Source: Mycobacterium sp. MBM
Lineage (GTDB): Bacteria; Actinomycetota; Actinomycetes; Mycobacteriales; Mycobacteriaceae
DNA length: 64,000 bases
Assembly (NCBI GenBank): GCA_021648845.1
Contig: JAKJHY010000015.1
Span: 47,357 to 111,356 of the forward strand
Reading direction: 5' to 3'
Shown: piece by piece, positions 17,662-25,741 of the stretch
Layout of the letters: every line of letters starts with the position of its first letter
Numbering within the stretch: position 1 is the first letter of the stretch
The notes under the pieces: generated by a model
Told to the model about the DNA's origin: nothing
The model's input: only the letters and a program-made list of their open reading frames with translations
Databases searched by the model: none
Made by a program: the position numbers and the translations under genes

Positions 17662-18174
17662 CTACGACTGCTTGACGAAAACCGCGGCGGCTTCGATGGT
17701 GACCGCGTCACCCATCATCCCGAGCAGGTTGCCGTCCACCCCGAACGACCGGCGATTCAGCGTCGTGGTGGTCTGCAATTGCACCTGTCCGCCGTCCATG
17801 TCACGGACATGGACGGGCAGGTCGAATTCCTGCTCGTGGTCCTTGACCGTGACCAGGATGCTCAGGGTGACCCACGATGCCCCCGTGACCTCCGCCGATT
17901 CCACACTCACCTGGATCAGCGGGTAGCGCTCGACGTCGAAGAAATCGGCGGAGCGGAGGTGTTTGTCGCGGCGCCCGATGCCGGTGTGCACCGATGCCGC
18001 GGCGATCTCGAGGCGGCCGGTGACGTTACCGTTCGCCACCGCCATCGCCGAGCCCGAAACCTCGGTGAAGCCCCCCCTGACATGGGCCAACCCCCAAGCT
18101 GTGGGGCTGTGGAAGGCCAGCTCGGTGCGGGTGGGGTCCAGCCGCCAGTGACCGGTCCAGTCCTGTGGGTCCAT
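17662..18174 (-). CDS. YceI-family lipid-binding-type protein
   Basis: A 170-residue protein with the YceI pattern: WRLDPTRTELAFHSP near the start, VNGNVTGRLEIAAASVHTG-like strands, KHLRSADFFDVERYPLI and a C-terminal VDGNLLGMMGDAVTIEAAAVF. YceI folds are lipocalin-like barrels that bind isoprenoid or amide lipids. There is no signal peptide, so it is predicted to be cytoplasmic. It starts at the ATG at 18174, 9 bp after the NTF2-like gene, and is likely cotranscribed with it. Confidence 0.85.
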   Translation of the reverse strand: MDPQDWTGHWRLDPTRTELAFHSPTAWGLAHVRGGFTEVSGSAMAVANGNVTGRLEIAAASVHTGIGRRDKHLRSADFFDVERYPLIQVSVESAEVTGASWVTLSILVTVKDHEQEFDLPVHVRDMDGGQVQLQTTTTLNRRSFGVDGNLLGMMGDAVTIEAAAVFVKQS

Positions 18175-18183
18175 GGTGTCTCC

Positions 18184-18555
18184 TCAGTTCGTCAGCAGGG
18201 GAGCCATCTCGGCCGGGTCGAAGTACTCGTCAATCCGGGTGATGCGGCCGTCGGCTCCCACCTTGATCACGATGCATACCCGCAATTCGATCGAAGCACC
18301 ATCGGTGGCGTCGGCATGCAGGAGATGCTGCTGGACGAATCCGCCGTCGAAGAACTGTCGATCCAGGATCTCGTAGCGGCGGGTCGCGGTGACTCGGAGG
18401 AACCAGCGGATCACCTTCAGTGCCAACGTCCGGTCGTTATCGGCCCGGTCACCGCTGTGCCATACCGCGATGTCATCGGCCCACAGTGCCTCGATACCGG
18501 CGTAATCGCCGCGTTCGATGGCGTCGAACAGGCGGTTCGCCACGTCAACGGTCAT
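18184..18555 (-). CDS. Nuclear-transport-factor-2-like (SnoaL-type) protein
   Basis: A 123-residue protein of the cone-shaped NTF2-like fold: N-terminal helix VANRLFDAIERGDYAGIEALWADD, then strands including AVWHSGD, RYEILDRQFFDGGFVQQH and a C-terminal RITRIDEYFDPAEMAPLL. Such proteins are small isomerases, hydrolases or binding proteins, and the substrate cannot be told from sequence. It starts at the ATG at 18555, is divergent from the methyltransferase at 18642, and leads a small unit with YceI and the receiver protein. Confidence 0.8.
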   Translation of the reverse strand: MTVDVANRLFDAIERGDYAGIEALWADDIAVWHSGDRADNDRTLALKVIRWFLRVTATRRYEILDRQFFDGGFVQQHLLHADATDGASIELRVCIVIKVGADGRITRIDEYFDPAEMAPLLTN

Positions 18556-18603
18556 TGCTTCTCCTTCTGGATCCTGTCCCCGTCGCTTCGATCGCCCCAG
18601 GGG

Positions 18604-18634
18604 TTGACCTCAACCGGAGTTCAGGTCGGACACT
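18604..18634 (+). promoter_or_regulatory. MerR-type promoter with 19-bp spacer, likely leaderless
   Basis: The -35 element TTGACC (18604-18609) and the -10 element GACACT (18629-18634) are 19 bp apart, the stretched spacing typical of MerR-family activation. A dyad fills the region: GACCTCAAC (18606-18614) and GTTCAGGTC (18619-18627), with one mismatch pair. The -10 ends 7 bases before the methyltransferase ATG, so the transcript would start at or next to the start codon. Confidence 0.5.
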
Positions 18635-18641
18635 GGCGGAC

Positions 18642-19256
18642 ATGAGGGAACTCTTCGATACCGCCTATGAAACACATACGGCGCCTTGGGTGATCGGTGA
18701 ACCACAACCTACGGTGGTCGCGCTGGAAAGAGCGGGCCGAATGCGCAGTCCGATCCTCGACATCGGATGCGGCCTGGGGGAACACACCATCCTGCTGACC
18801 CGGCTCGGCTACGAGGTCCTCGGCATCGATTTCGCGCCGCACGCCATCGAGCAGGCCCGCGCGAACGCGGCCGCCCGCGGGGTGGAGGCCCGCTTCGAGA
18901 TCGGCGATGCTTTCGATCTCGATCCTGGAACCCCCTACGCCACCATCCTGGACAGCGCCTTGTTCCACATCTTCGACGACGTCGACCGGGCGCGCTACGT
19001 CCGGAGTCTGCACCGCGCGCTCCGGCCCGAGGGCCACCTGCACCTGTTGGCGCTCTCCGATGCCGGCCGTGGCTTCGGTCCACAGGTCAGCGAGCAGGCG
19101 ATTCGCTCGGCGTTCACCGACGGCTGGAACGTCGAGGAGCTGCGGACGACGACCTACCGCGGGGTGGTGGGGGACGCCCACGCCGAGCCGCTGGGCCTGC
19201 CGTCCGGCACGGTTGTCGACGAGCCGGCCTGGCTGGCCCGGGTGCGCCGAGTGTGA
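18642..19256 (+). CDS. Class I SAM-dependent methyltransferase
   Basis: A 204-residue protein with the Rossmann-type SAM motif SPILDIGCGLGEHTILL (motif I) and the acidic residue at the end of strand 2, VLGIDFAP. The region DSALFHIFDD corresponds to motif post-II/IV. It resembles small thiol or phenol methyltransferases of the TehB/UbiE type, but the substrate is unknown. The ATG at 18642 is chosen over the longer open frame because it fits the promoter at 18604-18634 and begins the conserved MRELFDTAYE. It diverges from the NTF2/YceI unit. Confidence 0.85.
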   Translation: MRELFDTAYETHTAPWVIGEPQPTVVALERAGRMRSPILDIGCGLGEHTILLTRLGYEVLGIDFAPHAIEQARANAAARGVEARFEIGDAFDLDPGTPYATILDSALFHIFDDVDRARYVRSLHRALRPEGHLHLLALSDAGRGFGPQVSEQAIRSAFTDGWNVEELRTTTYRGVVGDAHAEPLGLPSGTVVDEPAWLARVRRV

Positions 19257-19260
19257 GGCG

Positions 19261-19596
19261 CTACTCCTCATAACCGGGGTGCGCGACCCGCAATCGGTGC
19301 GCCACCACGGCGCGTAACGCGGGGAACACCTGCGCACCGCGCCCGTCGAAGTCACCGGCCCGGATGGCGGCCGCCAGCTCGGACTCGTCGCCGAAACCCA
19401 GCGCGGACAGCGCGGCCCGCGGCTCGTCGGCGGTGTCGTCGAGCAACTCACGTTGCACGGTCCGCAACACGTTCGCGGCCACCCGAGCATGGAAGTTCAC
19501 CGCCCCCGATGTCGCCTCGTGGACCTCGCCCTCCAGAAACTCCGCGACGGCCTCGACCAGTTCGGCGGCGGTGGGCTTGTAATGCAGGTCCGTCAC
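19261..19596 (-). CDS. DUF6285-like conserved protein
   Basis: A 111-residue acidic helical protein starting VTDLHYKPTAAELVEAVAEF. Proteins of this kind are typically encoded next to an APH-like kinase and an acyl-CoA dehydrogenase, exactly as here; I recognise it as the DUF6285 type, with no known biochemical role. The GTG at 19596 overlaps the kinase stop as GTGA, which fixes the start. It is the last gene of the eight-gene minus-strand operon. Confidence 0.7.
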   Translation of the reverse strand: MTDLHYKPTAAELVEAVAEFLEGEVHEATSGAVNFHARVAANVLRTVQRELLDDTADEPRAALSALGFGDESELAAAIRAGDFDGRGAQVFPALRAVVAHRLRVAHPGYEE

Positions 19597-20552
19597 GTGG
19601 CCTCCATCAGGTTGAGCAGGTCGTACTCGGTTTCGCATACCCGCCGCCCGATGGCGGCCAACTCCACCGAGCGGGTCAGACCGCAGCGGTGCCGTTCGTA
19701 CTGGTAACGACAGATGACACCCCAGCGCAGCGTGGCCGCGATCAGCCACCAGCGCAATGCGGCACGGTCCACCTCCGTCCCGCTCGCCTCTTCGTAGGCG
19801 GTGACGAAATCCTCGATGCTGCCCAGACCGCCGGCGCCCATCGATGCCGGCGCACCGAAACGCCAGGCGCGGATGCAGAACCAGGCCAGATCGTCGAGGG
19901 CGTCGCCGATGTGGGTCAGCTCCCAGTCGAGGACCGCGGCCAATCCGGTGTCGTCGACGATCAGGTTGCCCATCCGGAAGTCGCCGTGCACCAGCACCGG
20001 TGCGGTGGAATTCGGCCGGTTGCGCTCCAGCCACCGGAAGGTCCATTCGAATGTGGCTGTGGTGTCGCCCATCTCGTCGAGCTGGTGTCGCCATTCGTGG
20101 AGCGGATCCGTCGCGGGCAGGCCGATGCCGGTCGGATCAGCGCGGTGGATCGCGGCCAGCGCCTGCGCGCACTGGTGCATCAGCCGGGCCCGCGTCGTGT
20201 CGTCGAGGGCGCGCGCGATCTTGCGGACGATGGTCTCACCGCCGATGTAATCGCAGATGAGGTACGGGCTGCCCAGCGCGGACGGCGAATTGTCGGCGGC
20301 GATGATCTGCGGAACCGGTGCCCCCGCGGCGGCGGCCCGGCGCAACGCCGCGGCCTCCAGTTCCATGCTGGCGTGTATGTCATCGGGTGGGCCGGTGCGC
20401 AGGATCAACGCACGCGGGCCCGACGCCGTGTGCGCATCGAAGGCCCAGGTGGCCCGGCTGGCTCCGCCGGTCAGCACCCGCAGTTCGGCCACCGTGACGT
20501 CACCGAGCGCGGGTGCCAGGACGGCGGCGAGTGCATGCTGGAGTTCGCTCAC
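19593..20552 (-). CDS. Phosphotransferase family protein (APH/ACAD10-type)
   Basis: A 319-residue kinase-fold protein. The catalytic loop LVHGDFRMGNLIVDD has the HGD Asp and the following Asn, and AVLDWELTHIGDALDDLAWF has the metal-binding DWE. The N-terminal lobe carries LTGGASRATWAFD. It resembles the kinase half of ACAD10/11-like systems that phosphorylate hydroxy-acyl-CoA esters before dehydration, which would fit its coupling to the acyl-CoA dehydrogenase; that role is inference. The GTG at 20552 overlaps the dehydrogenase stop (GTGA). Confidence 0.85.
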   Translation of the reverse strand: MSELQHALAAVLAPALGDVTVAELRVLTGGASRATWAFDAHTASGPRALILRTGPPDDIHASMELEAAALRRAAAAGAPVPQIIAADNSPSALGSPYLICDYIGGETIVRKIARALDDTTRARLMHQCAQALAAIHRADPTGIGLPATDPLHEWRHQLDEMGDTTATFEWTFRWLERNRPNSTAPVLVHGDFRMGNLIVDDTGLAAVLDWELTHIGDALDDLAWFCIRAWRFGAPASMGAGGLGSIEDFVTAYEEASGTEVDRAALRWWLIAATLRWGVICRYQYERHRCGLTRSVELAAIGRRVCETEYDLLNLMEAT

Positions 20553-21787
20553 TTGCGGCCGAACTTCAGCATGCGTTGCGCCACCCGCCGGATCTGAATC
20601 TCCTCGGCGCCCTCGGTGATGCGATACCGGCGATGGTGGCGGTAGATGTGTTCGAAGGGTTCGTGACGGCTGTAGCCGACACCGCCGTGGATCTGCATGG
20701 CGCGGTCGGCGGCCTCGCAGACCAGGCGGTTGGCGCGGTAGTTGGCCATCGACACCTTGTCCGAGACTTCCATATGGTGGTCGCGATCGAGATGCCAGGC
20801 GGCGTAGTAGACCAGCAGACGGACCATCTGGGCTTCGGTCTGCAACTCGGCCAGCGGCCACTGCACCGCCTGATTCACCGAAAGCGGCTTGCCGAAGACG
20901 ATCCGGTCCCCGGCGTATTGCGCAGCTCGGTCGATACAGTATTGCGCGGCACCCAGACTGCTGGCCGCCTGCCGAATTCTGTTCTCGTGCAGGAAGGTCT
21001 GGCCGACCTCCAGTCCGTGATCCACCTCGCCGAGCACCGCGTCGGCGGGTACCCGGACATCCTTGAGTTCGACCTCGCCATGGTCGCTGGGCATGTTGAA
21101 GGTCCACCAGTAGTACGGCACGGTGAACCCGGGGGTGTCGGTGGGCACCAGGAATGCGGTGATCCCCACCGCGGAACCGTCTTGGCCGGATGTCCGCGCG
21201 AAGACCAGGTCGTGGGTGGCGCGGTGTACACCGGTATTCCAGCGCTTTGCGCCGTTGATCACCCAGTCGTCGCCGTCGCGCACCGCGGTGGTCTCCATCC
21301 AGGTGGCGTCGCTGCCGTGGTTGGGTTCGGTGAGCCCGAACGCCATCGACCGCTCGCCGGTGAGCATCGGCTCCACCCATTCCTGCTTCTGGGCGTCGGT
21401 GCCGAACCTGCTCATCATGATGACCTGAGGGAAGTTCCCGACGATGGACGACTCGTCCTGCAGGTCGTTGTGCAGCCCGAGACCCTTGTGCGCCAGGTGT
21501 TCCCGGATGACGGCCATGTCCAGGTTCGATCCGCCGCGGCCACCGAACTCTTCGGGTAGCCCGTACCGCAGCCATCCGGCGGCGTCGGCGCGCCGGCGCA
21601 TCTCGTCGAGCAGGTCCTCCCATTCGCGGGCGGGGACGCCGCCGTTCGCCAGATCGGTCCGGGCGAATTCACGCCGCCGGTCGAAATACTGCATGTGCTC
21701 GCGTTCCAGCGGCTTGATCTCGGCCTCGATGAAGGCGTCCATCTCGGCCAGCAGGCCCGGAAGGTGCTCGGGTAACGCGAAATCCAC
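20549..21787 (-). CDS. Acyl-CoA dehydrogenase family protein
   Basis: A 412-residue flavoprotein of the acyl-CoA dehydrogenase fold. Visible motifs are FGLTEPNHGSDATWM (FAD/substrate loop), DDWVINGAKRWNTG and QIHGGVGYSRHEPFEHIYRHHR toward the C-terminus. ITEGAEEIQIRRVAQRML ends the domain; the EGAEE Glu lies where many family members have the catalytic base. The GTG at 21787 has a good GGAGA ribosome binding site 5 bases upstream. With the following kinase it resembles the ACAD10/11 arrangement. It is 25 bp downstream of the TetR gene. Confidence 0.88.
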   Translation of the reverse strand: MDFALPEHLPGLLAEMDAFIEAEIKPLEREHMQYFDRRREFARTDLANGGVPAREWEDLLDEMRRRADAAGWLRYGLPEEFGGRGGSNLDMAVIREHLAHKGLGLHNDLQDESSIVGNFPQVIMMSRFGTDAQKQEWVEPMLTGERSMAFGLTEPNHGSDATWMETTAVRDGDDWVINGAKRWNTGVHRATHDLVFARTSGQDGSAVGITAFLVPTDTPGFTVPYYWWTFNMPSDHGEVELKDVRVPADAVLGEVDHGLEVGQTFLHENRIRQAASSLGAAQYCIDRAAQYAGDRIVFGKPLSVNQAVQWPLAELQTEAQMVRLLVYYAAWHLDRDHHMEVSDKVSMANYRANRLVCEAADRAMQIHGGVGYSRHEPFEHIYRHHRRYRITEGAEEIQIRRVAQRMLKFGRK

Positions 21788-21812
21788 AATGATCTCCAGT
21801 CTTTGAGTTGCT

Positions 21813-22427
21813 TCAGCGGCCGTACAGGGTTTTCTTCCAGATCGTCGAGAGCGTCTTGATGGCATCGGCATCGCTGATCTGCAGTTCGGATCCGGGCTTT
21901 CCGACCACGACGGCGGTGAAGTTCTCGAACAACAGCGCGATCGCGGCGGCGATGTGTTCGGGTTCCAGGTCCTGTGCGTAACCCTGCTCGCGGGCGCGGC
22001 GCACGGATCCGGCCACCATGTCCATGCCGAACCGCCGGAACTCGTGCTGGACCTGCGCGAAACGTGGCTGGGTGGCCCCGAGTTGTGCGACGGCGATCAT
22101 GATCCCGATGTTCTGCCGGAAAAGATTCCAGTATCCGGTCACCACCGTGGTGAAGTATTCGCTGTCCTGCGGCGACTCCGGCAGTGGTACCCGGGTGCCG
22201 GACGGCTCGACGATATCGTGCAAAAACGATTCGGCAAGCGAAGCCAGCAGGTCTTCTTTGTCATCGAAGTAGCGGTAGAAGACCGCCGAGGACTTCCCGG
22301 CCGCCGACGTGATATCGGCCAGTGTGGTGCCGTGAAAACCGCGTTCGGCGAACAGTTTACGGGCCGCCAGTTCGATGGCGCCGCGAGTCTGACGGCCTTT
22401 GGCGGTGAGCGATTCGGTGGGCGTCAT
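21813..22427 (-). CDS. TetR-family regulator within the catabolic operon
   Basis: A 204-residue protein with a clear HTH: RGAIELAARKLFAERGFHGT, TLADITSAAGKSSAVFYRYF and DDKEDLLASLAESF. It lies inside the operon between the HMG-CoA-lyase-like gene (1-bp gap) and the acyl-CoA dehydrogenase gene, so it probably senses an acyl-CoA or pathway intermediate and controls the whole unit. The ATG at 22427 was chosen because it begins just before the HTH. The operator is probably upstream of the first gene near 26.87 kb, but no proof is visible. Confidence 0.85.
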   Translation of the reverse strand: MTPTESLTAKGRQTRGAIELAARKLFAERGFHGTTLADITSAAGKSSAVFYRYFDDKEDLLASLAESFLHDIVEPSGTRVPLPESPQDSEYFTTVVTGYWNLFRQNIGIMIAVAQLGATQPRFAQVQHEFRRFGMDMVAGSVRRAREQGYAQDLEPEHIAAAIALLFENFTAVVVGKPGSELQISDADAIKTLSTIWKKTLYGR

Positions 22428-22428
22428 A

Positions 22429-23337
22429 TCAGGCCAGGATGCGATCGCCGGCACGTAGCAGCGCGCTGGGCAGTTCATGCCCGACGGCTTCCTGGGCGAT
22501 CCGGGCCGCATCGATGGCCCGCTCGAGGTCGACATCGAGCTCGATACCGCTGTCGCGCAACAGGTAGACGAGATCCTCGGTGGCGATATTGCCGCTTGCG
22601 CCCGGGGCGAAGGGGCAGCCTCCCAGGCCGCCGACCGACGCGTCGAGCCGAGTGACCCCGGACTGCACCGCCGCGTACGCGCTGGCCAGGCCGGCGCCAC
22701 GGGTGTTGTGGAAGTGCGCGCCCAGCGGCAGGCCGCCGATGACCGGCCGGACCTGCTGGATCAGGGCGGTGACCCGATGCGGCGTGGTGGTCCCGATGGT
22801 GTCGGCGATCGCGATCCGATCGACCCCCAGTTCCGCTGCCGCCGAGGCGATGTCGACCACTCGGCGAGCAGGCGTGGGCCCGTCGAACGGGCAGTCCCAC
22901 GCGGTGGCGATGATGACCTCGACAGTGGCGTCATTGTCGTGGGCGATGCGGGTCACGTCGGCGATCGCGGTGGTCGCCTCGGCGGTGTCGCGGCCGACAT
23001 TGGCCCGGCTGTGCGCATCGGAGGCCGACACCACGTACTCGATGGACGTCAGACCGGCCGCGATCGCCCGTTTGGCGCCGTTGGGGCTGGCGACCAGCGC
23101 GGAGAACTCGACGCCGGGGAAGCGATACAGTTCGGCGGCCAGTTCGGCCGCGTCAGCGAGTGCGGGCACCTTCGACGGCGAGACGAAGGCCGTCGCCTCC
23201 ACCTCCCGCACACCGGTGGCCACGATCGCTTCCAGGATGCCGATCTTGGCCGAGAGCGGAATCGGGTCCTCGATCTGGAGTCCGTCGCGCAGACAGACCT
23301 CGCGGATGTCGACCTTGGCGGGCAGCGTCATCGTCAC
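22429..23337 (-). CDS. Hydroxymethylglutaryl-CoA lyase-like enzyme
   Basis: A 302-residue TIM-barrel protein of the HMGL-like family. The N-terminal VDIREVCLRDGLQIEDPIPL gives the metal-binding RDG(L)Q motif; later come ATAFVSPSKVPALAD, IADTIGTTTPHRV, LGAHFHNTRGAGLASAYAA with the two metal-ligand His residues, and the flexible-loop signature VGGLGGCPFAPGASGNIATED with its Cys. This is close to true HMG-CoA lyases, which split HMG-CoA to acetyl-CoA and acetoacetate, though related 3-hydroxyacyl-CoA lyases look alike. The GTG at 23337 overlaps the CoA-transferase stop; the ATG two codons on (23331) is an alternative. Confidence 0.88.
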   Translation of the reverse strand: MTMTLPAKVDIREVCLRDGLQIEDPIPLSAKIGILEAIVATGVREVEATAFVSPSKVPALADAAELAAELYRFPGVEFSALVASPNGAKRAIAAGLTSIEYVVSASDAHSRANVGRDTAEATTAIADVTRIAHDNDATVEVIIATAWDCPFDGPTPARRVVDIASAAAELGVDRIAIADTIGTTTPHRVTALIQQVRPVIGGLPLGAHFHNTRGAGLASAYAAVQSGVTRLDASVGGLGGCPFAPGASGNIATEDLVYLLRDSGIELDVDLERAIDAARIAQEAVGHELPSALLRAGDRILA

Positions 23338-24554
23338 AGCACCCCCTCCGCGCGCAGCGAGTCGAGTTCCTCGGCGGTATGGCCCAGCATGTCGATGTAG
23401 ATCTCCTCGTTGTGCTGACCGGGCCGCGACGATCCCGCGTTGCGGATGGTGCCGGGTGACTCCGAGAGCACCGGCACCACGCCCGGGCCCTTCACGACGC
23501 GCCCGATCCGCTCGTCGAAGTGGTCGGCGATCATCCCGCGGGCCAGCAGCTGCGGGTCGTTGACGACCTCGGCCACGGTATTGATCGGCCCGCTGATCAC
23601 CCCGGCCTCCGACAGCGTGGTGATGATGTCGTCGGGTTCGCGCTCGGCCGCCCAGGAACCGATGATCGTGTCCAGCTCGTCCTGGTTGCGTCCCCGCGCG
23701 AGGTGGTCGGCGAACCGGGCGTCGGTGGCCAGATCGGGCCGGCCCATCGCGGCACACAGCCGGCGGAACACGGTGTCCTGATTGGCCGCGATCACCACCC
23801 AGCTGCCGTTGGCGCTCTGGTAGATGTTCGACGGCGCGATGCCTTCCAGCCGGGTGCCCGACGGGCCGCGCACCACGCCGCCGACGTCATAGTCGGGAAT
23901 GGTGGATTCCTGTACCGCCAGGCAACTTTCGGTCAGTGCGGTGTCGACGACCTGTCCTTCGCCGGTGACGCTGCGGCGATACAGTGCCGCCAGCGCGCCC
24001 TGGGCGGCGAACATCCCGGCCAGGCTGTCGCCGAGTGACAATGCCAGACGCGGGGGAGGCCCGCCGGGGAAGCCGTTCATATGCCGCAACCCGCTGGCGG
24101 CCTCGGCCACCGATGCGTAACCGGCCTTCCCGGCGTCCGGCCCAGTCTGCCCGTACCCCGATACCCGCACCAGGATGATGCCCTTGTTGCGGGCGCGCAG
24201 CACGTCATATCCGAGGTCCCATTTCTCCAGCGTGCCGGGGCGGAAGTTCTCGACGATGACATCGCTGCGGTCGACGAGTTCCAGGAACAGGTCGCGGCCG
24301 CGGCCGGTGCGCAGATCGAGGGTGACGGCCTTCTTGTTGCGGGCGTGCACCGTCCAGAAGAAGTGGTGTCCGTCGAGTTCGGCTTGTCCCCAGGTGCGCA
24401 GCGGATCCGGGCTGCTCGGCAGTTCGATCTTGATGACCTCGGCGCCCATATCGCCGAGCAGCCGTCCCGCGAACGGTCCGGAGATGAGCGTGCCGAGCTC
24501 CAGCACGCGGATGCCGTCCAAAGCGCCGGTCGGCCCGGCGGCATCGGCACTCAT
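23334..24554 (-). CDS. CaiB/BaiF (family III) CoA-transferase
   Basis: A 406-residue protein. Family features: LDGIRVLELGTLISGPFAGR near the N-terminus, LGDMGAEVIKIELP, NKKAVTLDLRTGRGRD, IIVENFRPGTLEKWDLGYD-type sequence with the conserved ENFRPG, and SGYGQTGPDAGKAGYASVAEA. The Asp that forms the glutamyl/aspartyl-CoA intermediate in the family falls near GQTGPD. It would activate or exchange an organic acid into its CoA thioester for the neighbouring lyase. The ATG at 24554 overlaps the upstream stop as ATGA. Confidence 0.9.
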   Translation of the reverse strand: MSADAAGPTGALDGIRVLELGTLISGPFAGRLLGDMGAEVIKIELPSSPDPLRTWGQAELDGHHFFWTVHARNKKAVTLDLRTGRGRDLFLELVDRSDVIVENFRPGTLEKWDLGYDVLRARNKGIILVRVSGYGQTGPDAGKAGYASVAEAASGLRHMNGFPGGPPPRLALSLGDSLAGMFAAQGALAALYRRSVTGEGQVVDTALTESCLAVQESTIPDYDVGGVVRGPSGTRLEGIAPSNIYQSANGSWVVIAANQDTVFRRLCAAMGRPDLATDARFADHLARGRNQDELDTIIGSWAAEREPDDIITTLSEAGVISGPINTVAEVVNDPQLLARGMIADHFDERIGRVVKGPGVVPVLSESPGTIRNAGSSRPGQHNEEIYIDMLGHTAEELDSLRAEGVL

Positions 24555-25741
24555 ACCGAGAGCCCGTGCCGATGCAGCCAATCGGTGCAGATCTCGACGG
24601 CCTCGCGCAGGGTGCCACGCTGGTCAGGGCCCGAGTAGTAGTGGTTGGCGCCGGGGATCTCGTGCATCTCCTTGTCCGCATGCCCGATCGCCTCGAACAG
24701 CCGCCGGGTGTGGCTGGGGGTGCAGGCATCGTCGGCGAGGTTGCCGATCACCAGCGTGGGTACCGCGATATCGGGGCCGGCCTTGACCGCATCGCCGTTG
24801 GCGTCGTCGTAGCTCCACTGCGACAGCCAGCTGCGCAGCGTGCAGAACCGGGCCAATCCCACCGGGCTCATGTTCACCACCTGAGGATCGCCCAGATAGC
24901 ACTGCCCCGGGGTCCGTTCGTTGGGATCCACCGTCGGGTCCAGCCAACGCGGGTCGGCCATGGTGCCGTGCACGACGAACGCGTACTCGTCATCGGGGCG
25001 TCCGGCCGCCTTCAATTCCGCGAGTTTCTCCTTGACCCACTTCGTGATCCGGCGGTTCCGCGCGATCTGGGCCTGGTGGTAGCGCTCCAGGAACTCTTGC
25101 GTATAGGGCGGTTGGTTCGGGTTGTCGGGGTTGTACAGGTCGAGTTCGGGGTCTCGCTTGGTCGGGTCGTTCTCGTCGAGGATGGAGGCGTCCAGCCACT
25201 CGGTCATGGTGCCGTGCCGACTGATGTGGGCGGCCAGCAGCATGACGGCATCGGCCGGGATGAGCCCGAGCGTGGTCAGGTCCGGCCCGTCACCGGACGG
25301 GCTCGCGGTCACGGTCGGATTCTGCGCCTGCTGCTGGTAGAACACCGACAGCGAACCGCCGCCGCTCCAGCCCGCCAGTACCACTTTGTCGTAGCCCAGC
25401 CTGTTCTTGGCATCCTTGATGCATTCGCCGAGGTCCTCGACGACCTTTTCCATCAGCAGCGCCGAGTCGGTGCCGCGGAAGCGGCTGTTGCAGTAGATGA
25501 CATGATGGCCCGCGCGGGCCAGCGCGTTGATCATCGGCAGGTACGCGCCGCCGCCGATCGGATGCATGAACACCAGCACGGTGTCGGCAGTTTTCGTTTT
25601 CGGTTTGAGCAGATAGCTCTCCAGCACCACCAGTTCGGCGACGCCGCCATAGACGTCGCGCACCGCCGAGGTGTTTTGGTAGGCAACCAGATACGGGATG
25701 CGATCGTATTCGTACTTCACGGGTGCTTCGGTAGTTGTCAC
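24551..25741 (-). CDS. Alpha/beta-hydrolase
   Basis: A 396-residue protein starting at a GTG that shares a base with the TAG of the upstream gene. The nucleophile elbow is AGWSGGGSLS, near residue 128, and the oxyanion region is VFMHPIGGGAYLPM. The C-terminal catalytic elements are likely Asp in NLADDACTPSH and His in EIPGANHYYSG. It is longer than simple esterases because of inserted segments around YNPDNPNQPPYTQEFLERYH. The substrate is unknown; in this operon it could hydrolyse a ring-cleavage product or a thioester. Confidence 0.85.
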   Translation of the reverse strand: MTTTEAPVKYEYDRIPYLVAYQNTSAVRDVYGGVAELVVLESYLLKPKTKTADTVLVFMHPIGGGAYLPMINALARAGHHVIYCNSRFRGTDSALLMEKVVEDLGECIKDAKNRLGYDKVVLAGWSGGGSLSVFYQQQAQNPTVTASPSGDGPDLTTLGLIPADAVMLLAAHISRHGTMTEWLDASILDENDPTKRDPELDLYNPDNPNQPPYTQEFLERYHQAQIARNRRITKWVKEKLAELKAAGRPDDEYAFVVHGTMADPRWLDPTVDPNERTPGQCYLGDPQVVNMSPVGLARFCTLRSWLSQWSYDDANGDAVKAGPDIAVPTLVIGNLADDACTPSHTRRLFEAIGHADKEMHEIPGANHYYSGPDQRGTLREAVEICTDWLHRHGLSV

